Shown here one piece after another: positions 1 through 6,698 of a stretch of 13,834 nucleotides of DNA. Origin of the DNA: Candidatus Peregrinibacteria bacterium CG_4_10_14_0_2_um_filter_43_11 (GTDB lineage Bacteria > Patescibacteriota > Gracilibacteria > UM-FILTER-43-11); assembly GCA_002792495.1 (NCBI GenBank), contig PFOK01000037.1, positions 1-13,834 of the forward strand, written 5' to 3'. Position numbers and translations under genes: made by a program. The notes under the pieces are model-generated. The model saw nothing but the letters and a program-made list of their open reading frames with translations, was not told the origin of the DNA and did not search any database. How positions within the stretch are numbered: the stretch's first letter is position 1; each line of letters opens with the position of its first letter.

Positions 1-25
1 TTTTAACTCATAATTTAATCATCCT

Positions 26-295
26 ATGTCTGTACAAAAAACCTGCATTAGCCCAAGTTGCCAAAAGCCTTTTAAGATTATTGACCAGGAACAAGACTTT
101 TGTGAACATAAACAATTGTCATTGCCGGAAGAATGTCCTCGGTGCCGTCATCAAAAACGCATGGCATTGCGTAACGAAAGAAATCTTTACGCTCGTATGT
201 GCAACAAATGCCAAAGCAAAATGATGTCGACTATTCCCACAACAGCGCCTTACACCGTGTATTGCAATAAATGTTATTGGGAGAACATTGGGTAG
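26..295 (+). CDS. Small multi-cysteine zinc-ribbon protein
   Basis: An 89-residue cytoplasmic protein of unknown role with paired cysteines spaced as in zinc-binding ribbons: C7/C12, C37-P-R-C40, C59-x-x-C62 and C80-x-x-C83, with a conserved-looking core of Arg/Asn/Glu after the second pair (RNERNLYAR, residues 49-57). Small proteins of this type are frequent in Patescibacteria genomes, where longer relatives continue past the last CxxC with an aromatic-rich region. Here the protein stops six residues after C83, so it is either a short form or a truncated long form; I found no clear continuation in the other frames downstream. The ATG is preceded by an A/T-rich leader without a Shine-Dalgarno sequence. 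It converges on the lipoprotein gene on the opposite strand. It probably binds zinc; nucleic-acid binding is only a guess. Confidence 0.75.
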   Translation: MSVQKTCISPSCQKPFKIIDQEQDFCEHKQLSLPEECPRCRHQKRMALRNERNLYARMCNKCQSKMMSTIPTTAPYTVYCNKCYWENIG

Positions 296-373
296 CGGAT
301 AAGACTTTTCCAGTGGTTTTCTTGGTAAATCGCTGGTTATCTTACTCACCGCCATGTGTCAGGCATGTTGTTT

Positions 374-853
374 TTATTCTGTATAGTCGATGCTGACCGC
401 CTTACTGCAGCTAAAGTCCGCGACTCTGGATTGGACACAGATTTTGTAGTGGTAGGTTTCAGGTGAGCTCAGGTTTCCGTCAACCATGCTTGTCGCGCCA
501 CGTTCACTGGTAGAATAGACCACATTTGATTCCATGTTTTGGGGGTCCGGATTGGTAACAGAGCGAAGCACCTTGTATACCTGGAAGTCATCGTTGTCAC
601 ATTGGGTCCAACTGAGCTTCGCGCCACGGGGCTTCTCACTTTCAGTAGCTTGAAGAGTTGGGTAGCAATCAAGTGATTTTACCGCTGTTGCAGACACTTT
701 TGCAGGCACTGTTTCAGGTGTTGTGCTTGAGCTTGTTTCAGTGCCTTCTGTTGGCTCAGAAGGAGTAGAATCTGTGGCTTTTCCACAGGCATTTAGTAGC
801 ATGATCGAAACCATCAATGTCACAAAAATAGCAGATTTTTTACTAAAAATCAT
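374..853 (-). CDS. Predicted lipoprotein with fibronectin III-like domain
   Basis: A 159-residue secreted lipoprotein. Residues 1-22 form a signal peptide (Lys-Lys, then a hydrophobic stretch) ending in a lipobox LNAC with the lipidated cysteine at C23. Residues 24-55 are a Ser/Thr/Pro/Glu-rich linker, typical of a tether that holds a domain away from the membrane. Residues 60-159 look like one beta-sandwich: LSW near 80-82, VYKVLRS near 92-98 and YHYKICV near 134-140 follow the strand pattern of fibronectin type III-like domains. Four cysteines (63, 85, 139, 149) in the exported part could form two disulfides. The start is ATG with no Shine-Dalgarno motif. It lies alone on the minus strand outside the defence gene row. 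The specific function is unknown; surface attachment or binding is the usual role of such architecture. Confidence 0.8.
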   Translation of the reverse strand: MIFSKKSAIFVTLMVSIMLLNACGKATDSTPSEPTEGTETSSSTTPETVPAKVSATAVKSLDCYPTLQATESEKPRGAKLSWTQCDNDDFQVYKVLRSVTNPDPQNMESNVVYSTSERGATSMVDGNLSSPETYHYKICVQSRVADFSCSKAVSIDYTE

Positions 854-927
854 ATAGAATTAAGTTAAAAAATTAATCGAGACTGGCTTCATACTACACC
901 TTCTTTCCTTTTTTTGGAATAGTGATA

Positions 928-955
928 AATATAATCGTGTCTGAACAATGGCCAA
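928..955 (-). promoter_or_regulatory. Candidate sigma70-type promoter of the 374-853 lipoprotein
   Basis: On the minus strand a -35-like TTGGCC (950-955) and a -10-like TATATT (928-933) are separated by 16 bases. Transcription would begin about 68 bases before the lipoprotein ATG at 853. The match is fair and no other good pair lies closer, but the leader is A/T-rich, so chance matches are likely. Confidence 0.35.
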
Positions 956-1013
956 ATCATCAGTTCAGGAAAGCCCGTTATTTTAAAAGGTTTGTAATGG
1001 TGAGTCTATATCA

Positions 1014-1027
1014 TACCGGTGGGATTT
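1014..1027. repeat. 14-base direct repeat of the tRNA-Cys 3' end (possible att site, left)
   Basis: The sequence TACCGGTGGGATTT is identical to 12625-12638, which is part of the T-arm and acceptor strand of the tRNA-Cys gene (read on the opposite strand). Both copies have the same orientation and enclose the whole 1492-12549 gene row, and the tRNA 3' end faces the enclosed DNA, as expected when an element integrates at a tRNA 3' end. Against this, the match is short, does not extend on either side, and there is no recombinase gene. T-arm sequence is conserved among tRNAs, so a remnant of another tRNA or a genome-wide repeat is also possible. Confidence 0.4.
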
Positions 1028-1112
1028 TCTCTCGCTGCGTCCCGCCTTGGCGGTACTCCAATAAGTCGCTTACGGTCTAGTGACTTACGCTCCTTTTTCG
1101 TATGAACCCGAG

Positions 1113-1157
1113 CCTGCCAGCCGAAGCCCGTAGGGCGAAGGCTGGAGAGTCGGCAGG
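1113..1157. repeat. GC-rich palindromic element with CCTGCC/GGCAGG ends
   Basis: An imperfect palindrome. The outer stem is CCTGCC (1113-1118) with GGCAGG (1152-1157). Inside, AGCC (1119-1122) pairs with GGCT (1140-1143), and GCCC (1126-1129) pairs with GGGC (1133-1136) around a three-base loop, leaving symmetrical GAA bulges and an unpaired eight-base arm at 1144-1151. It lies in non-coding DNA and resembles dispersed REP- or MITE-like elements. The CCTGCC/GGCAGG ends recur in the hairpin at 1454-1473. Confidence 0.7.
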
Positions 1158-1453
1158 CGGTAGTTACTTCCAATTCCTCTTTGCGGTTGAACTTAAGAAA
1201 AGGTACTACTTAAAGCAATTGGAGGGGCGTAAACACATGGTTGAGGAGGTGTACTTGGTGGAATGGGAAAATGCTTGGGATAAGCCCGAAACCAAAGAGT
1301 TGACCTGTGCGTGAGTTTTATAGGAGCGGTGGGGAGAATAGAACCTTGTCTTTTTGGATTTGTAGAGTTAAGAAAGAAATTAAAATTTTAGGAAAGCGAA
1401 AAGCGGGGTATTAATCTTGATATAGATTATTGAAGGAGTAAGCTTTGTATAGC

Positions 1454-1473
1454 CCTGCCTACCGTCAGGCAGG
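1454..1473. repeat. Perfect 7-bp hairpin just upstream of the operon
   Basis: CCTGCCT (1454-1460) pairs with AGGCAGG (1467-1473) around a six-base loop. No T-run follows on the plus strand, so it is not a standard terminator. It ends 18 bases before the ATG of the winged-HTH gene, so it would lie in the 5' leader and could act as an operator or an RNA structure; equally it may be a short member of the same palindrome family as 1113-1157. Confidence 0.6.
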
Positions 1474-1491
1474 TTTGATTACCCTCTAAAA

Positions 1492-1686
1492 ATGATCAAA
1501 ATGCTGGAAGATAAACCGGAAATACTCACTATTCAGGAGGTCGCGGAGATTTTCAATATCTCGATCCAAACGCTCAGGCGTTGGGACAATTCAGGCTTTC
1601 TAAAAGCGTTTCGAGCCAGTCCGACGCAGCAGAGACGATATAAGAAATCAGATGTGATCAAATATTTACAAACTAGCCCTTATTAA
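1492..1686 (+). CDS. Small MerR/excisionase-like winged-HTH DNA-binding protein
   Basis: A 64-residue protein consisting almost only of a MerR-type winged helix. Residues 12-33 form the helix-turn-helix (LTIQEVAEIF then ISIQTLRRWDNSG), followed by a wing ending in RRYKKSDVIKYL (48-59). There is no effector-binding or coiled-coil dimerisation segment, so it is a minimal DNA-binding module like excisionases or the N-terminal part of IS607-type resolvases. Its stop lies only three bases before the mod start, so it is co-transcribed and heads the operon. Two roles fit: controller of the restriction-modification operon, analogous to C proteins, or an excisionase/architectural factor of a mobile island. 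A second ATG at 1501 is an equally possible start; neither has a Shine-Dalgarno sequence. Confidence 0.8.
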   Translation: MIKMLEDKPEILTIQEVAEIFNISIQTLRRWDNSGFLKAFRASPTQQRRYKKSDVIKYLQTSPY

Positions 1687-1689
1687 ACT

Positions 1690-3756
1690 ATGAAGACACA
1701 AAAAATGAACGGTAATTCGCATAATCCTCAAGCAGAGCTTTTGGCAAAGCTACAAAAAGAAATGCCGGAAATTTTTTCCGAGGGGAAAATTGATTTTTCA
1801 AAGTTTAAGGCAACACTCGGAGAAAATGTTGTGGCAGATGGTGAGCGATATGGGCTTAGTTGGGCCGGTAAAAGCGATTGTTTCAGGCAAATTCAGGAAA
1901 CGACCACTAATACTTTAAAACCCCAAAGAGATGAATCCGTTAATTTCGACGATACGGAAAATCTATTTATCGAAGGCGACAACTTGCAGGCCATGAAGGT
2001 GTTGCAAAAAAGCTATTACGGCAAGATAAAGATGATTTACATAGACCCACCCTACAACACGGGAAATGATTTTATTTATAATGATAAGTTTTCGCAGGCG
2101 AAAAGAGAGTATTTGCAGGAAATCGGGGCGATAGATGAGCTGGGCAATGTGGTTAACGCGGAGCTGTTCCGTCAAAACACCCGAGACAGCGGACATTTTC
2201 ACAGCACATGGCTCAACATGATGTACCCCCGCTTGTTTTTGGCAAGGAATTTGCTGAGGCAGGATGGGGTTATTTTTGTGAGTATTGATGATAATGAAGT
2301 GGCAAATTTGCGGAAGATGATGGATGAGATTTTCGGGGAGGAGAATTTTGTGGGGCAATATATTTGGAAAAAAAGAACAGGTTCAAATGATGCTCGAAAT
2401 TTTGCTTCCATAGACCATGACTATGTTATTTGCTACGGAAGGAGTGAACAGGCAATATTAAATGGTACAGAGAAGAATTTTACGGCCTATAAAAATCCTG
2501 ACAAAGATCTAAGGGGTGACTGGGCAACTGATAATTTGACTTGCAATAAAACAGCATCAGAAAGGCCAAATTTATTTTATCCAATTATAGACCCAAAGAC
2601 TGGAATACAGTACGAGTGCAATTCCAACAGAGTTTGGGCTTATGAAAAATCAAGAATGGAAAAAATTATAAATGAAGGAAAAGTTATTTTTCCTAAAACT
2701 GGGAAGGGTACACCAATGTACAAGAGGCATAAATCAGAAGTTCGGTCTTCTAAAAAGCCATTTGGATCTATTATCGATACGCAAATAAATGCTATTGCTA
2801 CAAAGGAATTGAGAGATTTGCTCGGTGGTCAATATTTTGATCACCCTAAAGGTGTCGATCTTTTGAAGCAGCTTGTGCAACAAGGCTCTGGTGTGGACTC
2901 TATCATCCTCGACTTCTTTGCCGGCTCCGGCACAACTGCCCATGCGGTAGCGCAATTGAACGCGGAAGATGGAGGCAATCGCAAATGGATTTGCGTACAG
3001 CTTCCGGAAAAATGCAAAGCCGAAAGTGAGGCCGCGAAAGCTGGTTATGCCACCATTGCCGATATTGCAAAAGAAAGGATTAGGCGTGCGAGCTGGCAAA
3101 TTTTCACAAAAGGAACTTCAACGATTAAAAGTATTTTTAAAATTGCCGAAGGTGATGATGATGAGTTGAAGAAAGAAAGAAAAAGATACGATGAATGGGT
3201 TGCCGCAAATCCCAAGTTCGGCTTCAAAGTCTTCAAACTCAAAGAAAGCAACTTTAAGGTCTGGAACACCCAAATTGAAAACGTGGAACAGCTCGAACAG
3301 CAGATGATCGACTTTCTCGATAACGTGCGGGAAGGCGCGACAACTGAAGACCTGCTTTACGAGCTTATTTTAAAGAGCGGCCATGAGCTAAACGTGCCGA
3401 TTGAAGAAGTAGCTAGTGAAGCGTTCCGAAGTGAAGCAACCGACGAAGGAGGGTGCGTAACGAAGGACAAAGGAGTGACAAAAATCGATGATAGGGGATC
3501 TTTTGGTGCTCCTTTGAGCGCACGCCCTATTGAGGAGAAAAAAGCTGATGGGCAAAGCTATTTCCGTGTTGGCGACGGCACAATCATTATTTGCCTGGCG
3601 GACAAAATGACCAAAGCACTTTTTGAAGCAATCGTGAAAGACAAGCCCGAGAAGATCATCACTCTTGATCGGGTTTTTGGGAACAATGACCAGTTAAAGA
3701 CCAATATTCTGCTCCAAGCTGAACATGCTGGGGTTAAGGAGTTTAAAGTTATTTAA
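1690..3756 (+). CDS. mod: Type III restriction-modification DNA methyltransferase (Mod)
   Basis: A 688-residue adenine methyltransferase that provides both modification and site recognition for a type III system. The catalytic motif DPPY lies at 119-122, within IDPPYNTGNDFIYND, and the AdoMet-binding motif DFFAGSGTT at 408-416. The order, catalysis before AdoMet binding, is that of beta-class N6-adenine methyltransferases such as EcoP15I Mod. The segment between them (about 200-380) should hold the target-recognition domain and is visibly more A/T-rich than its flanks, a sign of domain exchange. Residues about 575-617 look like an in-frame insertion carrying a palindrome (see separate entry). 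At 688 residues the protein is slightly longer than typical Mod. It starts three bases after the HTH gene. Mod can methylate alone and is needed by Res for cleavage. Confidence 0.95.
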   Translation: MKTQKMNGNSHNPQAELLAKLQKEMPEIFSEGKIDFSKFKATLGENVVADGERYGLSWAGKSDCFRQIQETTTNTLKPQRDESVNFDDTENLFIEGDNLQAMKVLQKSYYGKIKMIYIDPPYNTGNDFIYNDKFSQAKREYLQEIGAIDELGNVVNAELFRQNTRDSGHFHSTWLNMMYPRLFLARNLLRQDGVIFVSIDDNEVANLRKMMDEIFGEENFVGQYIWKKRTGSNDARNFASIDHDYVICYGRSEQAILNGTEKNFTAYKNPDKDLRGDWATDNLTCNKTASERPNLFYPIIDPKTGIQYECNSNRVWAYEKSRMEKIINEGKVIFPKTGKGTPMYKRHKSEVRSSKKPFGSIIDTQINAIATKELRDLLGGQYFDHPKGVDLLKQLVQQGSGVDSIILDFFAGSGTTAHAVAQLNAEDGGNRKWICVQLPEKCKAESEAAKAGYATIADIAKERIRRASWQIFTKGTSTIKSIFKIAEGDDDELKKERKRYDEWVAANPKFGFKVFKLKESNFKVWNTQIENVEQLEQQMIDFLDNVREGATTEDLLYELILKSGHELNVPIEEVASEAFRSEATDEGGCVTKDKGVTKIDDRGSFGAPLSARPIEEKKADGQSYFRVGDGTIIICLADKMTKALFEAIVKDKPEKIITLDRVFGNNDQLKTNILLQAEHAGVKEFKVI
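3451..3527. repeat. Palindromic element embedded in frame in mod
   Basis: An exact 8-bp inverted pair, CAAAGGAG (3468-3475) and CTCCTTTG (3509-3516), is flanked by a second one, GGGTGCG (3451-3457) with CGCA and CCC at 3519-3527 (two-base bulge). It encodes roughly Mod residues 588-613, a Gly/Asp/Arg-rich stretch unlike the conserved surroundings. The surrounding extra segment is bracketed by an imperfect repeat of the peptide PIEE (570-573 and 613-616), and AGTGAAGC occurs twice (3415-3422, 3430-3437). It resembles protein-embedded palindromic elements of the Rickettsia type in principle, not in sequence. Confidence 0.6.
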
Positions 3757-3765
3757 TACTAAAAT

Positions 3766-4035
3766 ATGAATTGTTACATCATTACATATGACCTGAAAAA
3801 TTCAGATGCAAATGATTATTCTGAATTATTCGAAGCAATAAAAAGCTATAAAACATGGGCACATATAAATGAATCTGTATGGGCTATCGTTACTGAGGAA
3901 AAAGCAAAGATTATTCGAGATTTTTTGAAAGAAAAAATGGACTCAGAAGATTCCTTATTTGTTGTCAAATCGGGAACTGAGGCAGCGTGGTCAAACGTCC
4001 TATGCAAGAAAGAGTGGCTTAAAAACAATCTTTAA
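3766..4035 (+). CDS. Cas2-like / SinR-family small protein
   Basis: An 89-residue protein matching a family often labelled SinR family protein, which I recall as Cas2-like. The N-terminal strand CYIITYDL (3-10) carries an aspartate (D9) where Cas2 and VapD-type ferredoxin-fold proteins have theirs. It is followed by a helix (YSELFEAIKSY), a second strand pair with WAHINESVWAIVT, a helix (IIRDFLKEKM), and the final strand SLFVVKSG. No cas1 gene or CRISPR array is present, so it is not part of a CRISPR adaptation module here. It begins nine bases after mod and ends 15 bases before the membrane-protein gene, so it belongs to the operon. Whether it is a nuclease, an RNA interferase like VapD, or only structural cannot be decided. 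The family recognition is from memory of the sequence pattern. Confidence 0.75.
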   Translation: MNCYIITYDLKNSDANDYSELFEAIKSYKTWAHINESVWAIVTEEKAKIIRDFLKEKMDSEDSLFVVKSGTEAAWSNVLCKKEWLKNNL

Positions 4036-4050
4036 CTAATTAAAAGCAAA

Positions 4051-4482
4051 ATGAAACGAGAAGAATCAGCAATTAACGTAAGACGAGGAAGATGTGACTC
4101 TTTAGATATATATGAAGTCACAGAGGGAGAACTGGAAATACTTAAGAAGGGGTCACCAAATTCAATTTTCTTAAACTTTTCAATAGCACTTTTATCACTA
4201 GCATTATCTTTTCTAGCCACACTACTCACAGTAAAAATAGAATCTAACAGGTCTTTTTATGTTTTTGTGATTTTAACAGTCATTGGTTTTATTACAGGAA
4301 TTGTTTTACTAGTCCTTTGGGTTGTAGGGCGTAACGATTTTAAGGAAACCATTAATAAAATTGAAAAAAGAATTGAAAATGAAGAAAAAAAGATGTTTCA
4401 ATGGATGATGAATCAATCATTATCAATAAACAATAATTCACATAACGATATATTATGCAAAAAGAACTCATACAATCATTAA
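4051..4482 (+). CDS. Small membrane protein with two transmembrane helices
   Basis: A 143-residue protein with a soluble N-terminus (1-38, containing YEVTEGELEILKKGSP), two hydrophobic helices at about 39-61 and 69-92 joined by a short charged loop, and a charged, probably coiled-coil C-terminal tail (94-117, rich in Glu and Lys). By the positive-inside rule the charge distribution is mixed, so orientation is uncertain. It follows the Cas2-like gene by 15 bases, and I have the impression that such pairs recur, which would suggest a two-gene module with a membrane effector. The last 28 bases overlap the start of dinD; the low-complexity Asn/Ser-rich tail (121-143) may therefore be a relaxed extension caused by drift. 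Function unknown; no enzyme motif is visible. Confidence 0.75.
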   Translation: MKREESAINVRRGRCDSLDIYEVTEGELEILKKGSPNSIFLNFSIALLSLALSFLATLLTVKIESNRSFYVFVILTVIGFITGIVLLVLWVVGRNDFKETINKIEKRIENEEKKMFQWMMNQSLSINNNSHNDILCKKNSYNH

Positions 4483-5297
4483 CGGCAAACTTTGAATCTT
4501 ACGCGCAAAAGACAGAAAATGGTGTGGAATTTTGGCTTGCAAGAGATTTACAACACTTATTGGGATATACCAAGTGGGATAATTTTGTGAGCGTAATTTT
4601 AAAGGCTAAAACGGCTTGTGAAATTTCAGAGAATAATGTTTTCGACCATTTTGCCGACGTCGGGAAGATGGTTTCAATAGGTTCCGGAGCGGAAAAAGAG
4701 ATATCAGATATGATGCTAACAAGGTACGCTTGCTACCTTATTGCTCAGAATGGCGATCCAAGAAAAGAAGAAATTGCTTTTGCTCAAACATATTTTGCAA
4801 TTCAAACGCGTAAGCTTGAAATCATTGAGCAAAGATTATTGGAGTCCGAAAGATTATCCGCACGCAAAAAGTTGGCTGAAACGGAAAAAGAACTTTCCAG
4901 TGTGATTTTTGAGCAAACTGGAGGAGAAAAGAATTTTGCTCTCATTCGCAGCAAGGGAGACAATGCGCTATTTGCTCACAATACACAACAGATGAAAGGT
5001 AAGTGGAAAGTGCCTGGCAATCGTGCGTTGGCGGATTTTGCTCCTACAATTATTTTGAAAGCCAAAGACTTTGCCACTGAAATTACCATTTTCAACGCGA
5101 AGGAAAACAATATGACAAGCGAAAGAGAAATCTCTCGTGAACACATTACCAATAACACAACGGTTCGTAAGGCACTTTTGGAAAGAGGCATTCGTCCTGA
5201 GAATCTTCCGCCAGAGGACGATATCAAGAAAGTGGAGAGAAAGCTTGCCTCTGAACAAAAGAAAAGCCTCAAGGATGCTCAAAAACTTAATGATTGA
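4455..5297 (+). CDS. dinD: DNA damage-inducible protein D (DinD)
   Basis: A 280-residue protein of the DinD family, close to the E. coli length (274). The N-terminal Bro-N-like/antirepressor domain includes FWLARDLQHLLGY (26-38), followed by KAKTACEIS and a LTRYACYLIAQNGD region (about 88-101). A helical, charged middle (115-160) leads to a C-terminal region containing KGDNALF and the RALADFAPTII segment. In E. coli DinD is a LexA-controlled protein that inhibits RecA-mediated strand exchange. I see no obvious LexA box directly upstream, and the start overlaps the preceding gene by 28 bases, implying translational coupling and control from the operon promoter. In a restriction locus it may limit recombination or repair after cleavage or signal DNA damage; this is inference. 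It is followed six bases later by the HEPN gene. Confidence 0.9.
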   Translation: MQKELIQSLTANFESYAQKTENGVEFWLARDLQHLLGYTKWDNFVSVILKAKTACEISENNVFDHFADVGKMVSIGSGAEKEISDMMLTRYACYLIAQNGDPRKEEIAFAQTYFAIQTRKLEIIEQRLLESERLSARKKLAETEKELSSVIFEQTGGEKNFALIRSKGDNALFAHNTQQMKGKWKVPGNRALADFAPTIILKAKDFATEITIFNAKENNMTSEREISREHITNNTTVRKALLERGIRPENLPPEDDIKKVERKLASEQKKSLKDAQKLND

Positions 5298-5303
5298 TAA
5301 TTT

Positions 5304-6608
5304 ATGACAAAAAAGAATACATTTGATGAAATACACGGTGACTTGATAAAAAGTTTTTTTGAGCTTTATATATCGAATAAAGAATTTTCTTTGAAATGGG
5401 AACGAGAGTTTAGCTTAGCTTTGTTGACGGAAGGGCGAAAAATAGATGAAGAAAACATTTCGCAGGAAACAAAGAGTGCTTTTGAGAAGCTGAAAAAGCT
5501 TTTCAATGTGTGTCTCAATGAGATAAAGAAAAATAAAAAAATCATTAAGCCAAAAGAGGCGGAAATGGATTTTGTTTTTAAAAACCTATTGGTCGATTTT
5601 TTAGATCACCTTGCAAAACCGTTTAAGCAAAATCTATCTTTTCTATTGCCCCATCAGGCACTAATGATCAGCCGTTTCACTGTATATCAAGACTATAAAA
5701 ATTATATTTTTGCAAAAAAACAAGCGTTCAAAGTATTTGTATTCCTTTCCAATTTTTCACTAAATACCGGCAACATCGAGAAAAATGAATTGAGATTGTT
5801 TAAGGAGGTAGAAATTGTAAAAAATCTAAATCCAAGCTTCTTTTTTGATAAAAATGAGTTTTCAGGATTCAATAAACACACTGCATTGGTTTTTGAATAT
5901 GAAACGGAAAAATTTTGGAATGTTGGGAATTGGAACACTGAAAATGCGATTAATGGTTTTCAATACCCGCATGAGGAAATGAGTGAGAAGCTAGACACGA
6001 TTCTAACAGCTTTAAGGCTGCTAAAAGAGGGCGATGTGGGGATTTTTGCTATCAAATATATCAATCCTTCGCCATTTTCAGCACCCTTCACTATCAGCCC
6101 CCCTCTTGATCTCTTATTTCAGTTTAAGGCGGGACGATACTTATTGAAGCAATCCGACTTGAAGGAATTTAAAACTTTGTACAAAACAATAAAGAAAAAA
6201 TCTGATTGCAATCAATTGGATCTTTGTATCTCCCGATTCAATAAATCATATACCCGAACAGGTATTGCAGATGTAATAATTGATCTAGTAATTGCCATGG
6301 AAGCAATAACTTCAGAAGCTAAGGACAGCCTTACGTACAAAATTAAAACACAATTGGCTCGATTGATAGAAGTCGATAGGACAAAGAGGAAAAAATTGGC
6401 TAAAAGGATTAGCGATATTTATTCCATTAGAAGCGATTTAGTTCATGGGGGTAGAACCAAACATATAGGTAAGGGTAAGAAATTCCCAAATAACAGGGTC
6501 TTACTCGAAGAATCTCGGGAAATATTAAGAAGGGCAATTAATAAGATGTTGAAATTAACGAAAAGCAAGCCGTATCAAGAAATATTAGGAAATATTATTT
6601 ATGGATAA
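5304..6608 (+). CDS. Predicted HEPN-domain protein, possible RNase
   Basis: A 434-residue soluble protein. The first 300 residues are Lys/Phe-rich and match nothing I recognise. The C-terminal part (about 310-425) is helical and has the pattern of Apea-like HEPN domains: a helix with VIAMEAIT, then ISDIYSIRSDLVHGG, where R376 and H381 form the R-x4-H motif that catalyses RNA cleavage in many HEPN toxins and effectors, and a closing helix (LEESREILRRAINKML). HEPN RNases act in toxin-antitoxin and phage-defence systems, usually by cutting tRNA or mRNA, so this gene is a good candidate for a second-line or abortive effector in the operon. It lies six bases after dinD. Many Apea-like proteins are uncharacterised, and the motif alone does not prove activity. 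A/T-rich codon use sets it apart from mod and res. Confidence 0.7.
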   Translation: MTKKNTFDEIHGDLIKSFFELYISNKEFSLKWEREFSLALLTEGRKIDEENISQETKSAFEKLKKLFNVCLNEIKKNKKIIKPKEAEMDFVFKNLLVDFLDHLAKPFKQNLSFLLPHQALMISRFTVYQDYKNYIFAKKQAFKVFVFLSNFSLNTGNIEKNELRLFKEVEIVKNLNPSFFFDKNEFSGFNKHTALVFEYETEKFWNVGNWNTENAINGFQYPHEEMSEKLDTILTALRLLKEGDVGIFAIKYINPSPFSAPFTISPPLDLLFQFKAGRYLLKQSDLKEFKTLYKTIKKKSDCNQLDLCISRFNKSYTRTGIADVIIDLVIAMEAITSEAKDSLTYKIKTQLARLIEVDRTKRKKLAKRISDIYSIRSDLVHGGRTKHIGKGKKFPNNRVLLEESREILRRAINKMLKLTKSKPYQEILGNIIYG

Positions 6609-6696
6609 ACCAATTGAACTAAAATTTGAAGAAAATCATCGAAATATCATTTTTCCAACGTCAGTAAAACGGTTTTACCCCTTAAACAAGCGATAA
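6601..6696 (+). CDS. Possible 31-codon ORF in the HEPN to Bro-N gap
   Basis: An ATG overlapping the HEPN stop (the shared bases are ATGGATAA) opens a 31-codon frame that ends two bases before the Bro-N start. It fills the only notable gap in the row exactly, which is the layout of a translationally coupled gene. The peptide is charged and ends in PLNKR; it has no recognisable domain. It could be a real micropeptide, the remnant of a decayed gene, or chance. Confidence 0.3.
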   Translation: MDKPIELKFEENHRNIIFPTSVKRFYPLNKR

Positions 6697-6698
6697 TC

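Larger units (their letters stand above)
854..1491. other. Intergenic region without a convincing gene
   Basis: This stretch separates the left-flank lipoprotein from the defence gene row. The first part (about 854-1000) is A/T-rich and holds the candidate minus-strand promoter. From about 1014 it becomes GC-richer and repeat-like: a 14-base match to the tRNA-Cys 3' end, an AAGTC/GACTT inverted pair near 1062-1085, a long palindrome at 1113-1157 and a short perfect hairpin at 1454-1473. A 70-codon reading frame at 1102-1314 begins inside the palindrome and resembles nothing I know, so I do not call it a gene. I see no confident promoter for the downstream operon; a TTGTCT at 1346 with a poor -10 at 1369 is the best pair. 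Confidence 0.6.

Noticed and set aside
296..373. Frameshifted continuation of the zinc-ribbon protein
   Set aside because: One other frame gives a weak DFSS-like match to longer relatives, but it contains a stop and the similarity is too slight; short family members ending like this one are plausible.
1102..1314. 70-codon plus-strand frame
   Set aside because: Its first 20 codons translate the GC-rich palindrome, the rest has no recognisable pattern, and it sits in a repeat-rich gap.
1346..1374. Promoter TTGTCT-N17-TAAGAA for the operon
   Set aside because: The -10 matches only three of six consensus bases, and the region is A/T-rich enough for chance matches.
1963..2358. Long minus-strand frames within mod, res and the helicase gene
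   Set aside because: They are antisense to genes with complete catalytic motifs and have no recognisable protein features.
3766..4035. Part of a CRISPR-Cas adaptation module
   Set aside because: No cas1, other cas genes or repeat-spacer array were seen anywhere in the window; only the fold is Cas2-like.
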